DNA of 64,000 nt, taken from assembly GCF_014171575.1 (NCBI RefSeq), contig NZ_CP050453.1, positions 744,001 through 808,000 on the forward strand, read 5' to 3'. This document shows positions 27,936-37,451 of this stretch, one piece after another. The notes beneath the pieces are model-generated. The model saw nothing but the letters and a program-made list of their open reading frames with translations, made no database searches and had not been told where the DNA came from. The position numbers were made by a program, and so were the translations under genes. This stretch comes from Microbacterium sp. Se63.02b (lineage in GTDB: Bacteria > Actinomycetota > Actinomycetes > Actinomycetales > Microbacteriaceae). How positions within the stretch are numbered: position 1 is the first letter of the stretch; every line of letters starts with the position of its first letter.

Positions 27936-29813
27936 TCACCGCCCGCCGGAGAACCCGCCGCCTCCGCCGCCTCCGGAGAACCCGCCGCCGAACGATCCGC
28001 CGGCGCTCGACGACGTGCCGGCCGAGGGTGCCGAGTAGGTCGCGGCCGCGTGAGACGACGCCACGAACGACGCGAGCTGCATCCGAAGGGCGAACGATGC
28101 CGGGTCACCGATCCACGTCGCTCCTCGCCCTTCGTGCGTGTAGGCGCGTTCGAGCACTCCGCCCCACTCGTCTTCCATGCCGAACAGGATCGCGTAGGGG
28201 AGGAGTCGCTCGTAGACGTGGATGACGTCGGCGGTACCGGCCGTCCGCCGCTCGGCTCCGCTGTACGACTGCAGCATCCGCAGGCGGTCGGCCTCGGCCA
28301 CGCGGATGAACTCCTGCACGCCCTGCAGATACTCGTACGTGCGGGCTCCCTCGGCAGTGAGCACCGTGTGCTTCGAGAAGGCGTACAGGCTCGACAGGAG
28401 CACGAGGAAAGCGACGAACGACATCACCACGAGCGCGGGGATCGCGGAGAGGCGGCCCGTGCTCGCTCCCCAGATCCCGAGCGTCAGCCCGACCGCGGCG
28501 ATGCCGATCGCGATCCACTGCAGGATGACGGCGCCGCGACTGCGGACCTTTTCCGTGAGACCCCGCGCCGCCGCCTCGGTCGCACCGCTCTGCTCCAGGG
28601 CGCTCATCCGCGCGGCGAACGCCTCGTCCTCTGCGGGGAGGTCGATCACGCCTTCCGCGTCGACGTCCACGAAGAGTGCCTCCAGGGCGTCCTGATCGAG
28701 TTCATCGAGTGCGGGCGGGGTGGAGAGACGGCGCAGTCGCGGCTGCTCCGCTTCCGCTCCTTCTTCGATGCGCAGGGCGCCGCCCACGGCGAGATGCACG
28801 ATCTCGGCGGGTACGACATCCTTCGCGCCGCGGATCATGGCTCCGGCGATCAACGGCGGCAGCGAGGCGGGCACGTCGTACTGGGCGACGACGATCCCGG
28901 TGGCCTTCCGCCTCCGTCGTGCGAATCCCGCGACCGCGAACCAGCTCCCGACCGAGAGAGCCACAGCACCGCCGGCCGCGACGAGCGGGACGACATCACC
29001 GACCGGATCGGGGGTGCGGGCAGCGGGCTGCGCGACGGTGCCGGCGTCGAAGCCGATCGCGACCGTCACCCCGTCTCCGGCCGGACGTTCGCCGGATTCG
29101 ACGCGGAACGTCGCGGTACCGTCGGTCACGGTCGGACCTTGCAGATCGCAGGTCTCCGTCGACCCCGAGGTCCCGGTGTAGCAGCGCGTCGCGCCCGTCA
29201 GCGCCGCGGTCATCGCGGCGTCGAACACGACATCGGCCCGGAAACGCTCGATGCCCTGTGTGCTGTCGAGCGGCAGCAGATCCCAGTAGAACTCGTCGAC
29301 CGCGGGCGTCGTCGCTCCTGCCGCGGGCTTGGTCGCGAGGACGATGTCTCGCATCTCGTACTCGATCACATAGGTGGTGAGGCCCTGCACATAGTCGTCA
29401 GTGCCCGTCTGGACGTAGAGAAGCCCGTCCTCCTCGTCGGTCTCGTAGGGGACGGGGGCGCCCTCGTCGTCCGTGACCGCGATGATGCGCGTCTCGAGGC
29501 TCGCTCCCTCGTACGACGTGGGAAGGCCGCGGACGATGCCTCTGTTCTGGTCGGTTCCGGGGAATCGGGCGACCAGAGTCTCGGTCACGTGCATCCGCGC
29601 GCGGCCGTCCTCATCGAGTCCGACACGGTAGGAGGCGTCCCAGGAGGCGTAGGAGAAGTCGTCCACCTCCGCGGAGACGACGGTGGGGAGACCGCCAGGA
29701 TTCGACGCCGGTACGACGTCACCCGTCGCGGCTGCGACCGGAGTCGGGGCGGCGATGGCGGCGAAGGCGAGAGCGAATGCAGCGAACGCGCGGAGGATCC
29801 GTGTGTGGGCCAT
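27936..29813 (-). CDS. DUF2207 membrane protein
   Basis: This 625-residue protein has a cleavable-type signal peptide (AFAAFALAFAAIAAPTPVAAA), an exterior DUF2207 domain (ITETL-like region TETLVARFPGTDQNRGIVR), and a membrane span near residue 275. A cytoplasmic part with two more spans (near 430-475) follows, and the tail is Gly/Ser-rich. Function is unknown; the family is widespread in Gram-positives. TAGCCT ends exactly six bases before the ATG, so a leaderless message is predicted. It runs opposite to DUF2520 and lysS. Confidence 0.88.
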   Translation of the reverse strand: MAHTRILRAFAAFALAFAAIAAPTPVAAATGDVVPASNPGGLPTVVSAEVDDFSYASWDASYRVGLDEDGRARMHVTETLVARFPGTDQNRGIVRGLPTSYEGASLETRIIAVTDDEGAPVPYETDEEDGLLYVQTGTDDYVQGLTTYVIEYEMRDIVLATKPAAGATTPAVDEFYWDLLPLDSTQGIERFRADVVFDAAMTAALTGATRCYTGTSGSTETCDLQGPTVTDGTATFRVESGERPAGDGVTVAIGFDAGTVAQPAARTPDPVGDVVPLVAAGGAVALSVGSWFAVAGFARRRRKATGIVVAQYDVPASLPPLIAGAMIRGAKDVVPAEIVHLAVGGALRIEEGAEAEQPRLRRLSTPPALDELDQDALEALFVDVDAEGVIDLPAEDEAFAARMSALEQSGATEAAARGLTEKVRSRGAVILQWIAIGIAAVGLTLGIWGASTGRLSAIPALVVMSFVAFLVLLSSLYAFSKHTVLTAEGARTYEYLQGVQEFIRVAEADRLRMLQSYSGAERRTAGTADVIHVYERLLPYAILFGMEDEWGGVLERAYTHEGRGATWIGDPASFALRMQLASFVASSHAAATYSAPSAGTSSSAGGSFGGGFSGGGGGGGFSGGR

Positions 29814-29892
29814 TCTTCGAGGCTACCCAGCACGCGCCGGAGAGCGGCACGGCGGCTCGGTAAACTGGGAGGGACTTCAAGGAGCCCCGCAC

Positions 29893-31425
29893 ATGACTGA
29901 CGCGTCCGCCGCGCCCGAATCGGCCTCGACCGACCCTTCCACCGAAGAGGACGTCCACGAGCAGAAGGCCGTGCGCCTCGCCAAGCGCGAGCGTCTGATC
30001 GAGAAGCGCACGGACGCGGCAGGAGGGGCCTTCCCGGTGAGCGTGCCGGTGACCCACACGATCCCGGCGCTCCGTGCCGAGTACGGCGCCCTCGAGGCGG
30101 GAGCCGAGACCGGTGTCGTCGTCGGTGTCGCGGGTCGCGTCGTGTTCAGTCGCAACACCGGCAAGCTGTGTTTCGCCACGCTCCAGGCCGGTGACGGCTC
30201 GCGCATCCAGGCGATGATCTCGCTGGCGAATGTCGGCGAGGAGTCCCTCGCTGACTGGAAGGAGTACGTCGACCTGGGCGACCACGTCTTCGTGCACGGT
30301 GAGGTCATCTCCAGCCGCCGCGGCGAGCTGTCGATCATGGCGGACGGCTGGGAGATCGCGTCCAAGGCGATCCTCCCTCTTCCGAACGCCTACGCAGAGC
30401 TCAGCGAGGAAGGGCGCGTGCGCAGCCGCTACCTCGACCTCATCGTCCGGGAGCAGGCGCGTACCACCGTCCGCGCTCGCGCCGCTGTGAACGCGAGCCT
30501 GCGGGCCACTTTCACCAGCCACGACTATCTCGAGGTGGAGACACCGATGCTGCAGGTGCAGCACGGCGGTGCCTCTGCGCGCCCGTTCGTCACGCACTCC
30601 AACGCCTTCGACACCGAGCTCTACCTGCGAATCGCTCCGGAGCTCTACCTGAAGCGCGCTGTCGTCGGCGGCATCGAGCGCGTGTTCGAGATCAACCGGA
30701 ACTTCCGCAACGAGGGCGCCGACTCGACTCACAGCCCTGAGTTCGCGATGCTCGAGGCCTATCAGGCGTACGGCGACTACAACCAGATGGCGGCGCTGAC
30801 CCAGGAGCTCGTGCAGAAGGCGGCGATCGCCGTCTCCGGGTCGACGACCGTGACCTGGGCGGACGGCACCGAGTACGACCTGGGCGGCGAGTGGGATCGC
30901 CTCTCGATGTACGAGTCGCTCTCGGCCGCGTCCGGCCGCACGATCACTCCGCAGGACTCGGTCGAGGACCTCATCGCCTTCGCCGAGGCCAATGATGTCG
31001 ATCTTCCCCCGCAGGCCACTCACGGCAAGCTGGTCGAAGAGCTCTGGGAGCACTTCGTCAAGGGTGATCTGGTCCGACCGACCTTCGTGATGGACTTCCC
31101 CGTCGACACGTCGCCTCTCGTGCGCGAACACCGCTCGATCGCCGGCGTCGTGGAGAAGTGGGATCTGTACATCCGCGGTTTCGAGCTGGCCACCGGATAC
31201 TCCGAGCTCGTCGACCCCGTGATCCAGCGCGAGCGCTTCGTGGAGCAGGCGAAGCTCGCGGCACGGGGCGACGTGGAAGCGATGCCCGTCGATGAGGAGT
31301 TCTTGCGGGCTCTCGAACACGGCATGCCGCCGTCGGGCGGGATGGGCATGGGGATCGATCGTCTGCTGATGGCGATCACCGGCCTGGGGATCCGCGAGAC
31401 CATCCTCTTCCCTCTGGTCAAGTAG
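29893..31425 (+). CDS. lysS: Lysyl-tRNA synthetase (class II)
   Basis: The 510-residue enzyme charges tRNA-Lys. It has an N-terminal OB-fold anticodon-binding domain (VVGVAGRVVFSRNTGKLCFATLQ) and the class II catalytic domain: motif 1 YLEVETPMLQ, motif 2 VFEINRNFRNEGADSTHSPEF, and motif 3 GMGMGIDRLLMAITG. TAAACT (29861-29866) looks like the -10 box and AAGGAG (29879-29884) the ribosome-binding site, so unlike many neighbours this message has a leader. The start follows the family and the site. Confidence 0.97.
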   Translation: MTDASAAPESASTDPSTEEDVHEQKAVRLAKRERLIEKRTDAAGGAFPVSVPVTHTIPALRAEYGALEAGAETGVVVGVAGRVVFSRNTGKLCFATLQAGDGSRIQAMISLANVGEESLADWKEYVDLGDHVFVHGEVISSRRGELSIMADGWEIASKAILPLPNAYAELSEEGRVRSRYLDLIVREQARTTVRARAAVNASLRATFTSHDYLEVETPMLQVQHGGASARPFVTHSNAFDTELYLRIAPELYLKRAVVGGIERVFEINRNFRNEGADSTHSPEFAMLEAYQAYGDYNQMAALTQELVQKAAIAVSGSTTVTWADGTEYDLGGEWDRLSMYESLSAASGRTITPQDSVEDLIAFAEANDVDLPPQATHGKLVEELWEHFVKGDLVRPTFVMDFPVDTSPLVREHRSIAGVVEKWDLYIRGFELATGYSELVDPVIQRERFVEQAKLAARGDVEAMPVDEEFLRALEHGMPPSGGMGMGIDRLLMAITGLGIRETILFPLVK

Positions 31426-31439
31426 GGCTCGGCAGGTCG

Positions 31440-32557
31440 TCATCCGGCCGAGCCTCGACGGAACGCCCACTCCGGAAGGAGGGCGATGCCGATCATGGTG
31501 TCGAGCAGCGCCGCCAGCGAGTATCGGGGGTCGATCTCGCGCACGCGCTCGAGGTAGATGCCGGCATGAGTCGACCGCCCCAGGGCCCAGGACAACCACG
31601 CGGCCGCGGTGAGCGGTGCGGGTCGCGACGCCCGTGGTGCCCGCGCGGCCGCCTCTCGGACGACGGAGAGCGCGAGGCGCAGGCGACCCGTGTCGGGAGC
31701 GGGGCCTTCACCCAGGAAGACGCGCCCCAGTTCATCGGGCACCATCTCGCCGGATCTGGCGAACGCCATCTGGGCATCGAGAGCGCGTATTCCGCCCGCG
31801 AGATCGGTCGCCCACTGTGCGATGGCGACGTCGCGGAGCAGCGGACGCTCCATGCACCACAGCAGCGCCGCCGTCTCGAAGGGGGAAGGCCACCCGGCAT
31901 CGTCAGCGCCGACTCGAAGAAGGCGGGGATGTCTTCGAGCAGCGCCAGGGCGGCGATCAACTCGGGGTGCTCCCGTCCGGTCAGACGGACCTCGCCCTCC
32001 GGGTCGAGCAGCGCGGCGACGTCGAGCAACGCCCTCCCGACCCTCTCTTTCTCCGCCAGATCGACCACCGGGAGTGCGACGCCTGAGGCCTGGTCTCCGG
32101 AGACATCGGCGACGGACGACACGTCAGCCGGGGTGCATATCTCGTCGAGACTCCGAAGCTCGGGGATCGCCTCGATGTAGCTGGACCAGCCGGATGGGGT
32201 GACGCACAGTGCGTCGATCACCCGGAGACCCGCATCCTCCGCGCAACCGAGCAGCTCTTCCACTGCCACGACGTGCGGGAGGACGAGGCCGTCTCGCGTG
32301 GCTTCCGCTTCCCCATCGGTGTACACGACCGCGGCCATGGCGTCGGTGCCCGGGACGCGCGAGAGGAGTCCGACCGCCCCATCGGCGTAGTGGTCGAGGG
32401 GTGTTCCCTCGTGCGGGAGGTCGAGCCGCATCGCGCCCTCGGTGCGGGCGCCGCGGAACGGGAGGAGCACGATGCTCCGGTGGGGTGTGAAGCCGGCGAG
32501 GGCGGGGACGAGGCCGAGGAACGCGGCGGAATCGGTGGCTCGAAGCACTGTTGTCAT
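31440..32557 (-). CDS. DUF4192 protein, frameshifted
   Basis: The first 225 residues carry the DUF4192 features: DSAAFLGLVPALAGFTPHRSIVLLPF, MAAVVYTD and a helical middle. The frame breaks at the GGGGG run 31881-31885 (plus strand). One added base joins LPPFETAALLWCMERPLLRD to a second frame ending at 31440, which contains WLSWALGRSTHAGIYLERV. The total is about 372 residues. Function is unknown; the family is restricted to actinobacteria. It converges on lysS with only a 14-base gap. Confidence 0.82.
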
Positions 32558-32669
32558 CCCGAGAGTGTCACCGAATCGCGTGCCTGTCGGGGAGGAGACG
32601 ACTCATTGTGGATGCAGATCCTGAGAAGCCGGGAATGTGCATGAAGAGTGGCTCGCGTACGATGGGGTG

Positions 32670-32843
32670 ATGGACAACTTCTGGCTCGCCGTGGCATGGT
32701 CGCTCCTGCCGACCATCGGAGTGAGCGTCGTGTTCGTCCTCGTGCTCCGAGGCATCCTCCGCTTCGACCGCACCGAGCGCAAGGTCCATGCGCAGATCGA
32801 GGCGGAAGAGCGCGCGGCCCGCGGTCTCCCGCCGCGCGTCTGA
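32670..32843 (+). CDS. Small membrane protein
   Basis: This 57-residue protein has one membrane span (MDNFWLAVAWSLLPTIGVSV continuing FVLVLRGIL) and a charged C-terminal helix (RTERKVHAQIEAEERAARGL). TACGAT ends exactly six bases before the ATG, which supports this start over the GTG 33 bases upstream and implies a leaderless message. It precedes the cardiolipin synthase gene by 86 bases. Small proteins of this kind are common before cls in Microbacteriaceae as far as I recall; no function is known. Confidence 0.75.
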   Translation: MDNFWLAVAWSLLPTIGVSVVFVLVLRGILRFDRTERKVHAQIEAEERAARGLPPRV

Positions 32844-32929
32844 GTCCGACCCATCCGCTACTGTGAAGCCAGCGCGCCGGCTGCGGCGCGCGTCCGAGGT
32901 GATCGTCACCGCGGTGGTGAGGGGGAACG

Positions 32930-34390
32930 ATGACCGCGGAGACCTGGGGATGGTGGATCGCCGCCTTCCTCGTGGCCCTCGACATCGTGATCCGCGTCAC
33001 GGCGATCATCGTGATCCCTCGGAACAGGCGGCCCACGGCCGCCATGGCCTGGCTTCTCGCGGTGTTCTTCATCCCTTTCGTCGGTGTCTTCCTGTTCTTG
33101 CTGATCGGCAACCCGCGCCTGCCGCGCGCACGGCGCCGCAAGCAGGACCAGATCAACGAGTACATCGCCGACACCAGCGAGCATCTCCACTTCGGCACGC
33201 TTCGGCCGAACGCACCCGCGTGGTTCGGACCGATCGTCCAGATGAACCAGAAGCTGGGGGCGCTCCCGCTCTCGGGTGACAACGGCGCGCACCTGATCTC
33301 CGACTACCAGGAGTCGCTCGACGAGATGGCGGAGGCCATCCGCACCGCCGAGGATTACGTGCACGTCGAGTTCTACATCCTCCAGTCCGACTCCTCGACA
33401 GACAACTTCTTCCGTGCGCTCGAAGAGGTGGCCGAGCGGGGTGTCGAGGTGCGGGTGCTTCTCGACCACTGGGCGAACCGCGGCAAACCGATGTACAAGC
33501 AGACCATCGCCCGTCTCAACGCGATGGGTGCCGACTGGCGACTGATGCTGCCGGTCCAACCGCTCAAGGGCAAGATGCAGCGCCCCGATCTGCGCAACCA
33601 CCGCAAACTGCTCGTCGTCGATGGGATCGTGGCCTTCCTCGGCTCGCAGAACATCACGGACTCGACGTACAACCTGAAGAAGAACATCAAGCGGGGCCTG
33701 CACTGGGTCGACCTCATGGTGCGCCTCGACGGCCCCGTCGTGCTGAGCGTCAACGCCATCTTCCTGAGCGACTGGTACAGCGAGACCGATGTCGTGCTCT
33801 CGGAGATCGACATCGCGCACGCGAACATCGGCTCGGGCGACCTCGACTGCCAGGTCGTGCCCTCCGGTCCGGGGTTCGAGGTCGAGAACAACCTGCGCCT
33901 CTTCCTCGCGCTGCTGTACGCGGCGAAGAAGAAGATCATGATCGTCAGCCCGTACTTCGTGCCGGACGAGGCGCTCCTGCTCGCGGTCACCGCTGCCGTC
34001 GACCGGGGGGTGCACGTCGAACTGTTCGTGTCGGAAGAGGGCGACCAGGCCATGGTCTACCACGCGCAGCGCAGCTACTACGAGGTGCTGCTCAAGGCGG
34101 GGGTGCGCATCTGGATGTACCGCAAGCCGTACATCCTGCACACCAAGACCCTCACGATCGACGAAGAGGTCGCCGTCATCGGCTCCAGCAACATGGACAT
34201 GCGCTCCTTCGGCCTGAACCTCGAGGTGTCGATGCTCGTGCGGGGCGAGGAGTTCGTCGCCGAGATGCGTGAGGTCGAAGACAAGTACCGCTCGCTCAGC
34301 AGGGAGTTGACCCTCGAGGAGTGGATGCAGCAGCCGTTGCGGTCGACCGTGCTCGACAACCTCGCTCGCCTCACCTCCGCGCTCCAGTAG
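32930..34390 (+). CDS. cls: Cardiolipin synthase
   Basis: This 486-residue membrane enzyme condenses phosphatidylglycerol into cardiolipin. Two N-terminal spans (about 5-28 and 38-60, with the PLDc_N-type RRPTAAMAWLLAVFFIPFVG) precede two phospholipase D domains. The HKD motifs are NHRKLLVVDG near residue 223 and LHTKTLTIDEE near residue 403. Length and order match the family. It begins at ATG 86 bases after a small membrane protein gene. Confidence 0.95.
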   Translation: MTAETWGWWIAAFLVALDIVIRVTAIIVIPRNRRPTAAMAWLLAVFFIPFVGVFLFLLIGNPRLPRARRRKQDQINEYIADTSEHLHFGTLRPNAPAWFGPIVQMNQKLGALPLSGDNGAHLISDYQESLDEMAEAIRTAEDYVHVEFYILQSDSSTDNFFRALEEVAERGVEVRVLLDHWANRGKPMYKQTIARLNAMGADWRLMLPVQPLKGKMQRPDLRNHRKLLVVDGIVAFLGSQNITDSTYNLKKNIKRGLHWVDLMVRLDGPVVLSVNAIFLSDWYSETDVVLSEIDIAHANIGSGDLDCQVVPSGPGFEVENNLRLFLALLYAAKKKIMIVSPYFVPDEALLLAVTAAVDRGVHVELFVSEEGDQAMVYHAQRSYYEVLLKAGVRIWMYRKPYILHTKTLTIDEEVAVIGSSNMDMRSFGLNLEVSMLVRGEEFVAEMREVEDKYRSLSRELTLEEWMQQPLRSTVLDNLARLTSALQ

Positions 34391-34437
34391 GCACCGCAGG
34401 CTATCCCGCCGACAGCCGTGCCAGCTACCCTGTGAGC

Positions 34438-35172
34438 ATGACCACAGCGCTTCGTCCCCTCGTCTCCGCCGTCGGCCTCATCGCGGCGGCGCTCCTCGTC
34501 GCGGGATGCACCAGCGGCCCGGGTTCTGAGACTCCGACGAGTTCGCCCGCCCCCAGCGCCGGTGGCGTGGATGCCGACGACCAGAACGACGTGGAGGGCA
34601 CGCTGCTCGACGACGGACGCATGTTCGCGGTGATCACCTGGGGGTCGTCGACGTGCGTGCCGCAGGTCGATCAGGTGTCGGCCGAGGGCCAGACCGTCAC
34701 GGTGACCCTCGTCGACCCCGACGGCGAGACGCCGCGGCCGTGCACGAAGGACATCGCGCCCCGGGCCAGCCTCGGAGCTCTGCCGGAAGGCGTCGATCCG
34801 AAGAACGACATCACCCTGAACGTGACCTACGGCGACATCACCGACGACGTCGACCTCGACGGCGACCCCGCAGCTGCGGGCACTCCGGGAACCCCGGGCG
34901 AATACCTCCCGTCCGCAGGGTGGTTCGACGACGGCGGCCTCGTACTGCTCACCTGGGGTTCCTCGTCATGCGTCCCGGTCGTGGAATCGCTCGAAGGGTC
35001 GGGCAACGCTGGCACCGTGACATTCGCGACCGACGAAGACCAGGTGTGCACGTTGGACATGGCGCCGCGCGCGACTCTGCTCGCCTTCGGCGACGACATG
35101 ATCGAGGACGACGGTCCCTTCACGTTGACGCTGGTCGGCGGAGGCCTCGACGGCACGGTCGAGGTCCGTTGA
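34438..35172 (+). CDS. Lipoprotein with two tandem copies of a domain
   Basis: A lipobox (LLVAGCTS, Cys about residue 24) marks this 244-residue protein as membrane-anchored. The rest is an internal duplication: MFAVITWGSSTCVP with PCTKDIAPRASL in the first copy, and LVLLTWGSSSCVP with VCTLDMAPRATL in the second. Each copy has a Cys pair that could form a disulfide. I know no function for this domain. TACCCT ends six bases before the ATG, so the message is predicted to be leaderless. A Gly/Pro linker (about residue 145) joins the copies. Confidence 0.8.
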   Translation: MTTALRPLVSAVGLIAAALLVAGCTSGPGSETPTSSPAPSAGGVDADDQNDVEGTLLDDGRMFAVITWGSSTCVPQVDQVSAEGQTVTVTLVDPDGETPRPCTKDIAPRASLGALPEGVDPKNDITLNVTYGDITDDVDLDGDPAAAGTPGTPGEYLPSAGWFDDGGLVLLTWGSSSCVPVVESLEGSGNAGTVTFATDEDQVCTLDMAPRATLLAFGDDMIEDDGPFTLTLVGGGLDGTVEVR

Positions 35173-35235
35173 CTCGCTCGCAGTGACCCTCATCGCTGCG
35201 CGCGAACGTGGCAGGACCACCTGACGACGCGCGGG

Positions 35236-36234
35236 TCAGAGCATGTGCACGGGGTGACCGGGCGGCAGCGCCAGCAGCAGCGCGCCCGGATCGGCCCAGC
35301 AGGTGATGCGCACGGCCGCGCCGAACTCGTCTCCGTCGAGCTCGATCGGGACCGGGCCCGGTGCCGCCGCTTCGGCCGCGGTCCCGTGGAAGTAGTGCAC
35401 CGACGCGTTCTTGCCCCGTCGCTCCAGCACGCGGCGTCCGGCGCGGAAGCGCCGCAGCACGGAGTTGTCCCACCAGATCTTGCGCCACACCGCGAACCAA
35501 CCGAGCACCCCGGTGGGCTGGATCACGGCGATGTCGAGGGCGGCATCCGTGATCGAGGCATCCGGGATCAGCGCGATGCGCGCGGGAAGCGTGCCGCAGT
35601 TCGCGAAAAGGAGGCTGTACGCACGGTGCGTGTGCAGACGTCCGTCGTCGATCTGGTACACCGCGCGGAACGGCTTCGCACGCGGCAGTGATCGTGCGGC
35701 ACCGTCGACATACGCGATCCAGCCGACCGACTTCTTCAGATCCGAGCGCGTGTTCGCGATCATGTCGGCATCCAGCCCCATGCCGGCCAGCACGACGAAT
35801 GCGTGCTCCTCCTCGTCGCCGTCCTCGCGGGTCAGACGCGCCCAGCCGATGTCGATCGGATGGCGGAAGTCGCCGAGCGCGGCCCGGATCATCTCCGCCG
35901 GGTCACCCAGAGGCAGCCCGAGGTTGCGCGCCAACAGGTTCCCGGTTCCACTCGGCAGGATCGCGAGGGGCACCCCGGTGTTCGCGATCGCCTCCGACAC
36001 CGCCCGCACCGTCCCGTCGCCACCGGCGACCAGCACGACATCGACACCGCGCGCGAGAGCCTGCGCCGTCGCGTCCTGCCCCGCATCCTCGACCGTCGTG
36101 GGGTAGAAGGCAGGATGCTCCCATCCGGCCTCACGCGACAGGTCGCGCACGGTGGCTCTCAGCTGCTTGCCGTCGACCTTGATGGGGTTGTAGATGAGCG
36201 CGGCCTGTCGCGGAACGGAGGCAGGCGTGGTCAT
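35236..36234 (-). CDS. Diacylglycerol kinase-family lipid kinase
   Basis: This 332-residue protein has the DAGK catalytic domain: VVLVAGGDGTVRAVSEAI (GGDGT at 71-75) and LAILPSGTGNLLARNLGL (95-99), followed by the LCB5-like C-terminal half (VVLAGMGLDADMIANT, LANCGTLPAR-like region). Such enzymes phosphorylate diacylglycerol or related lipids. TAGAGT ends six bases before the ATG, predicting a leaderless message. It is divergent from a sigma factor gene. Confidence 0.9.
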   Translation of the reverse strand: MTTPASVPRQAALIYNPIKVDGKQLRATVRDLSREAGWEHPAFYPTTVEDAGQDATAQALARGVDVVLVAGGDGTVRAVSEAIANTGVPLAILPSGTGNLLARNLGLPLGDPAEMIRAALGDFRHPIDIGWARLTREDGDEEEHAFVVLAGMGLDADMIANTRSDLKKSVGWIAYVDGAARSLPRAKPFRAVYQIDDGRLHTHRAYSLLFANCGTLPARIALIPDASITDAALDIAVIQPTGVLGWFAVWRKIWWDNSVLRRFRAGRRVLERRGKNASVHYFHGTAAEAAAPGPVPIELDGDEFGAAVRITCWADPGALLLALPPGHPVHML

Positions 36235-36316
36235 GGCGCTACTCTAAACCGGGACGTGGTCGTGTCGCCCCATCCGGGTCGGGTGGCAGGGATGCGTCGC
36301 AGGAGGGAGCGGTCGG

Positions 36317-36847
36317 ATGCCCGAGGATTCCGGCGCGGCGGCCCGAGGCGTGCTGTCGGAGCTGATCACGGCCGAACCCGACCGGCTCCGCCGCCGCAGC
36401 ATCTCCCTCGGCGTTCCCGTGGATGACGCCGAGGATGCCGCACAGACCTCGCTGCTTCGCGCCTGGCGCTCGATCGCGCACCTGGAGACCCCGGAACCGG
36501 GACGCGTGTGCTCCTGGCTCGATGCCATCGCCCGCAACGTCGCCATCGATCTCGCCAGGCAACGCGCACGACGGCCGCAAGCCGTGCTCGAGGATGACAC
36601 GGCGGGGGAGCAGGCGGGCGTCGATGCCGCAGTCGAGATCCGCGTGTTCCTCGACGGCGCTCTGGGTGCATTGCACGCCCTGCCGGAGACGGTCAGGGAG
36701 CCGCTGTTGTTGTCGGTGGTCGACGGACTCTCGGCCGAACAGATCGCGACGCGTCTCGGCATCGAACCCGCCGCTGCCAGGCAACGGATATCTCGCGGCC
36801 GCAAGGCGATGAAGGCGTGCCGCCGCTCGGGGATGGGCGAAAGCTGA
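36317..36847 (+). CDS. Sigma-70 family (ECF-like) RNA polymerase sigma factor
   Basis: This 176-residue protein shows region 2 (DDAEDAAQTSLLRAWRSIAHLETP, then WLDAIARNVAIDLARQRARR) and region 4 with a helix-turn-helix (ALPETVREPLLLSVVDGLSAEQIATRLGIEPAAARQRISRGRKAM). No membrane anti-sigma gene is next to it, so its signal is not evident. AGGAGGGAG precedes the ATG. It converges on the SnoaL-like gene. Confidence 0.85.
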   Translation: MPEDSGAAARGVLSELITAEPDRLRRRSISLGVPVDDAEDAAQTSLLRAWRSIAHLETPEPGRVCSWLDAIARNVAIDLARQRARRPQAVLEDDTAGEQAGVDAAVEIRVFLDGALGALHALPETVREPLLLSVVDGLSAEQIATRLGIEPAAARQRISRGRKAMKACRRSGMGES

Positions 36848-36880
36848 GGGAGGCCGGCGGAGATCCGACCTCCCCGAGTT

Positions 36881-37261
36881 TCACGCGGTGCCGAAGGGAT
36901 TGTCGACGACGTAGCGCCAGCCGTGCGTCTCGTCGTGCACCGCGACGTCGGCGGTCGTCCCCGCCAGCGAGACCGCAGACCCATCGGGGCCGGTGCCGGT
37001 GATGGTCCAGTCGGCGATCGCGAGTCCGGTGCCCGCGCTCTCGAAGACATGGCGCACCGTCATCGAGATCGGCAGTTCGAGTCCGAGGAACTGCGCGAGC
37101 GCACCGCGAACGGCTTCGGTGCCCGTCACCGGAGTGCCCGGTGCGGGGACGAAGACGACGTCGGGCGCGTTCAGGGCCATCAAGCCGTCGAGATCGCGAG
37201 CATTGAATCGCTCGGCGAAGGCGAGGTTCAGCTGATCCAGGGAGGTCACAGAAGTGGTCAT
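36881..37261 (-). CDS. SnoaL-like / NTF2-fold protein
   Basis: This 126-residue protein has the alpha-plus-beta barrel pattern of SnoaL-like proteins: LNLAFAERFNARDLDGLMAL, then VFVPAPGTPVTGTEAVRGALAQFL and strands ending GWRYVVDNPFGTA. Such proteins are isomerases, hydrolases or ligand-binding domains; the substrate cannot be told. GGAAGGAA lies eight bases before the ATG. It may be functionally linked to the neighbouring ECF sigma factor, as SnoaL domains often accompany ECF factors, but the two are convergent. Confidence 0.8.
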   Translation of the reverse strand: MTTSVTSLDQLNLAFAERFNARDLDGLMALNAPDVVFVPAPGTPVTGTEAVRGALAQFLGLELPISMTVRHVFESAGTGLAIADWTITGTGPDGSAVSLAGTTADVAVHDETHGWRYVVDNPFGTA

Positions 37262-37451
37262 GGATGTTCCTTCCGAGGTCGACCGTGCGCCGACCATCTC
37301 AGAGGAAGACGACGCAGCGGCGGAAGTGTGACATCCCCTTTCGGCCGGCACGTCTGCCATGCCCGCCCCGGCCGGTTCTTCGGCGCGAGACGGGATGCTC
37401 GGGCGGGGCGGGGCCGCTCGACGACCCGAGAGGGCACCGTAGACTTGGCAG

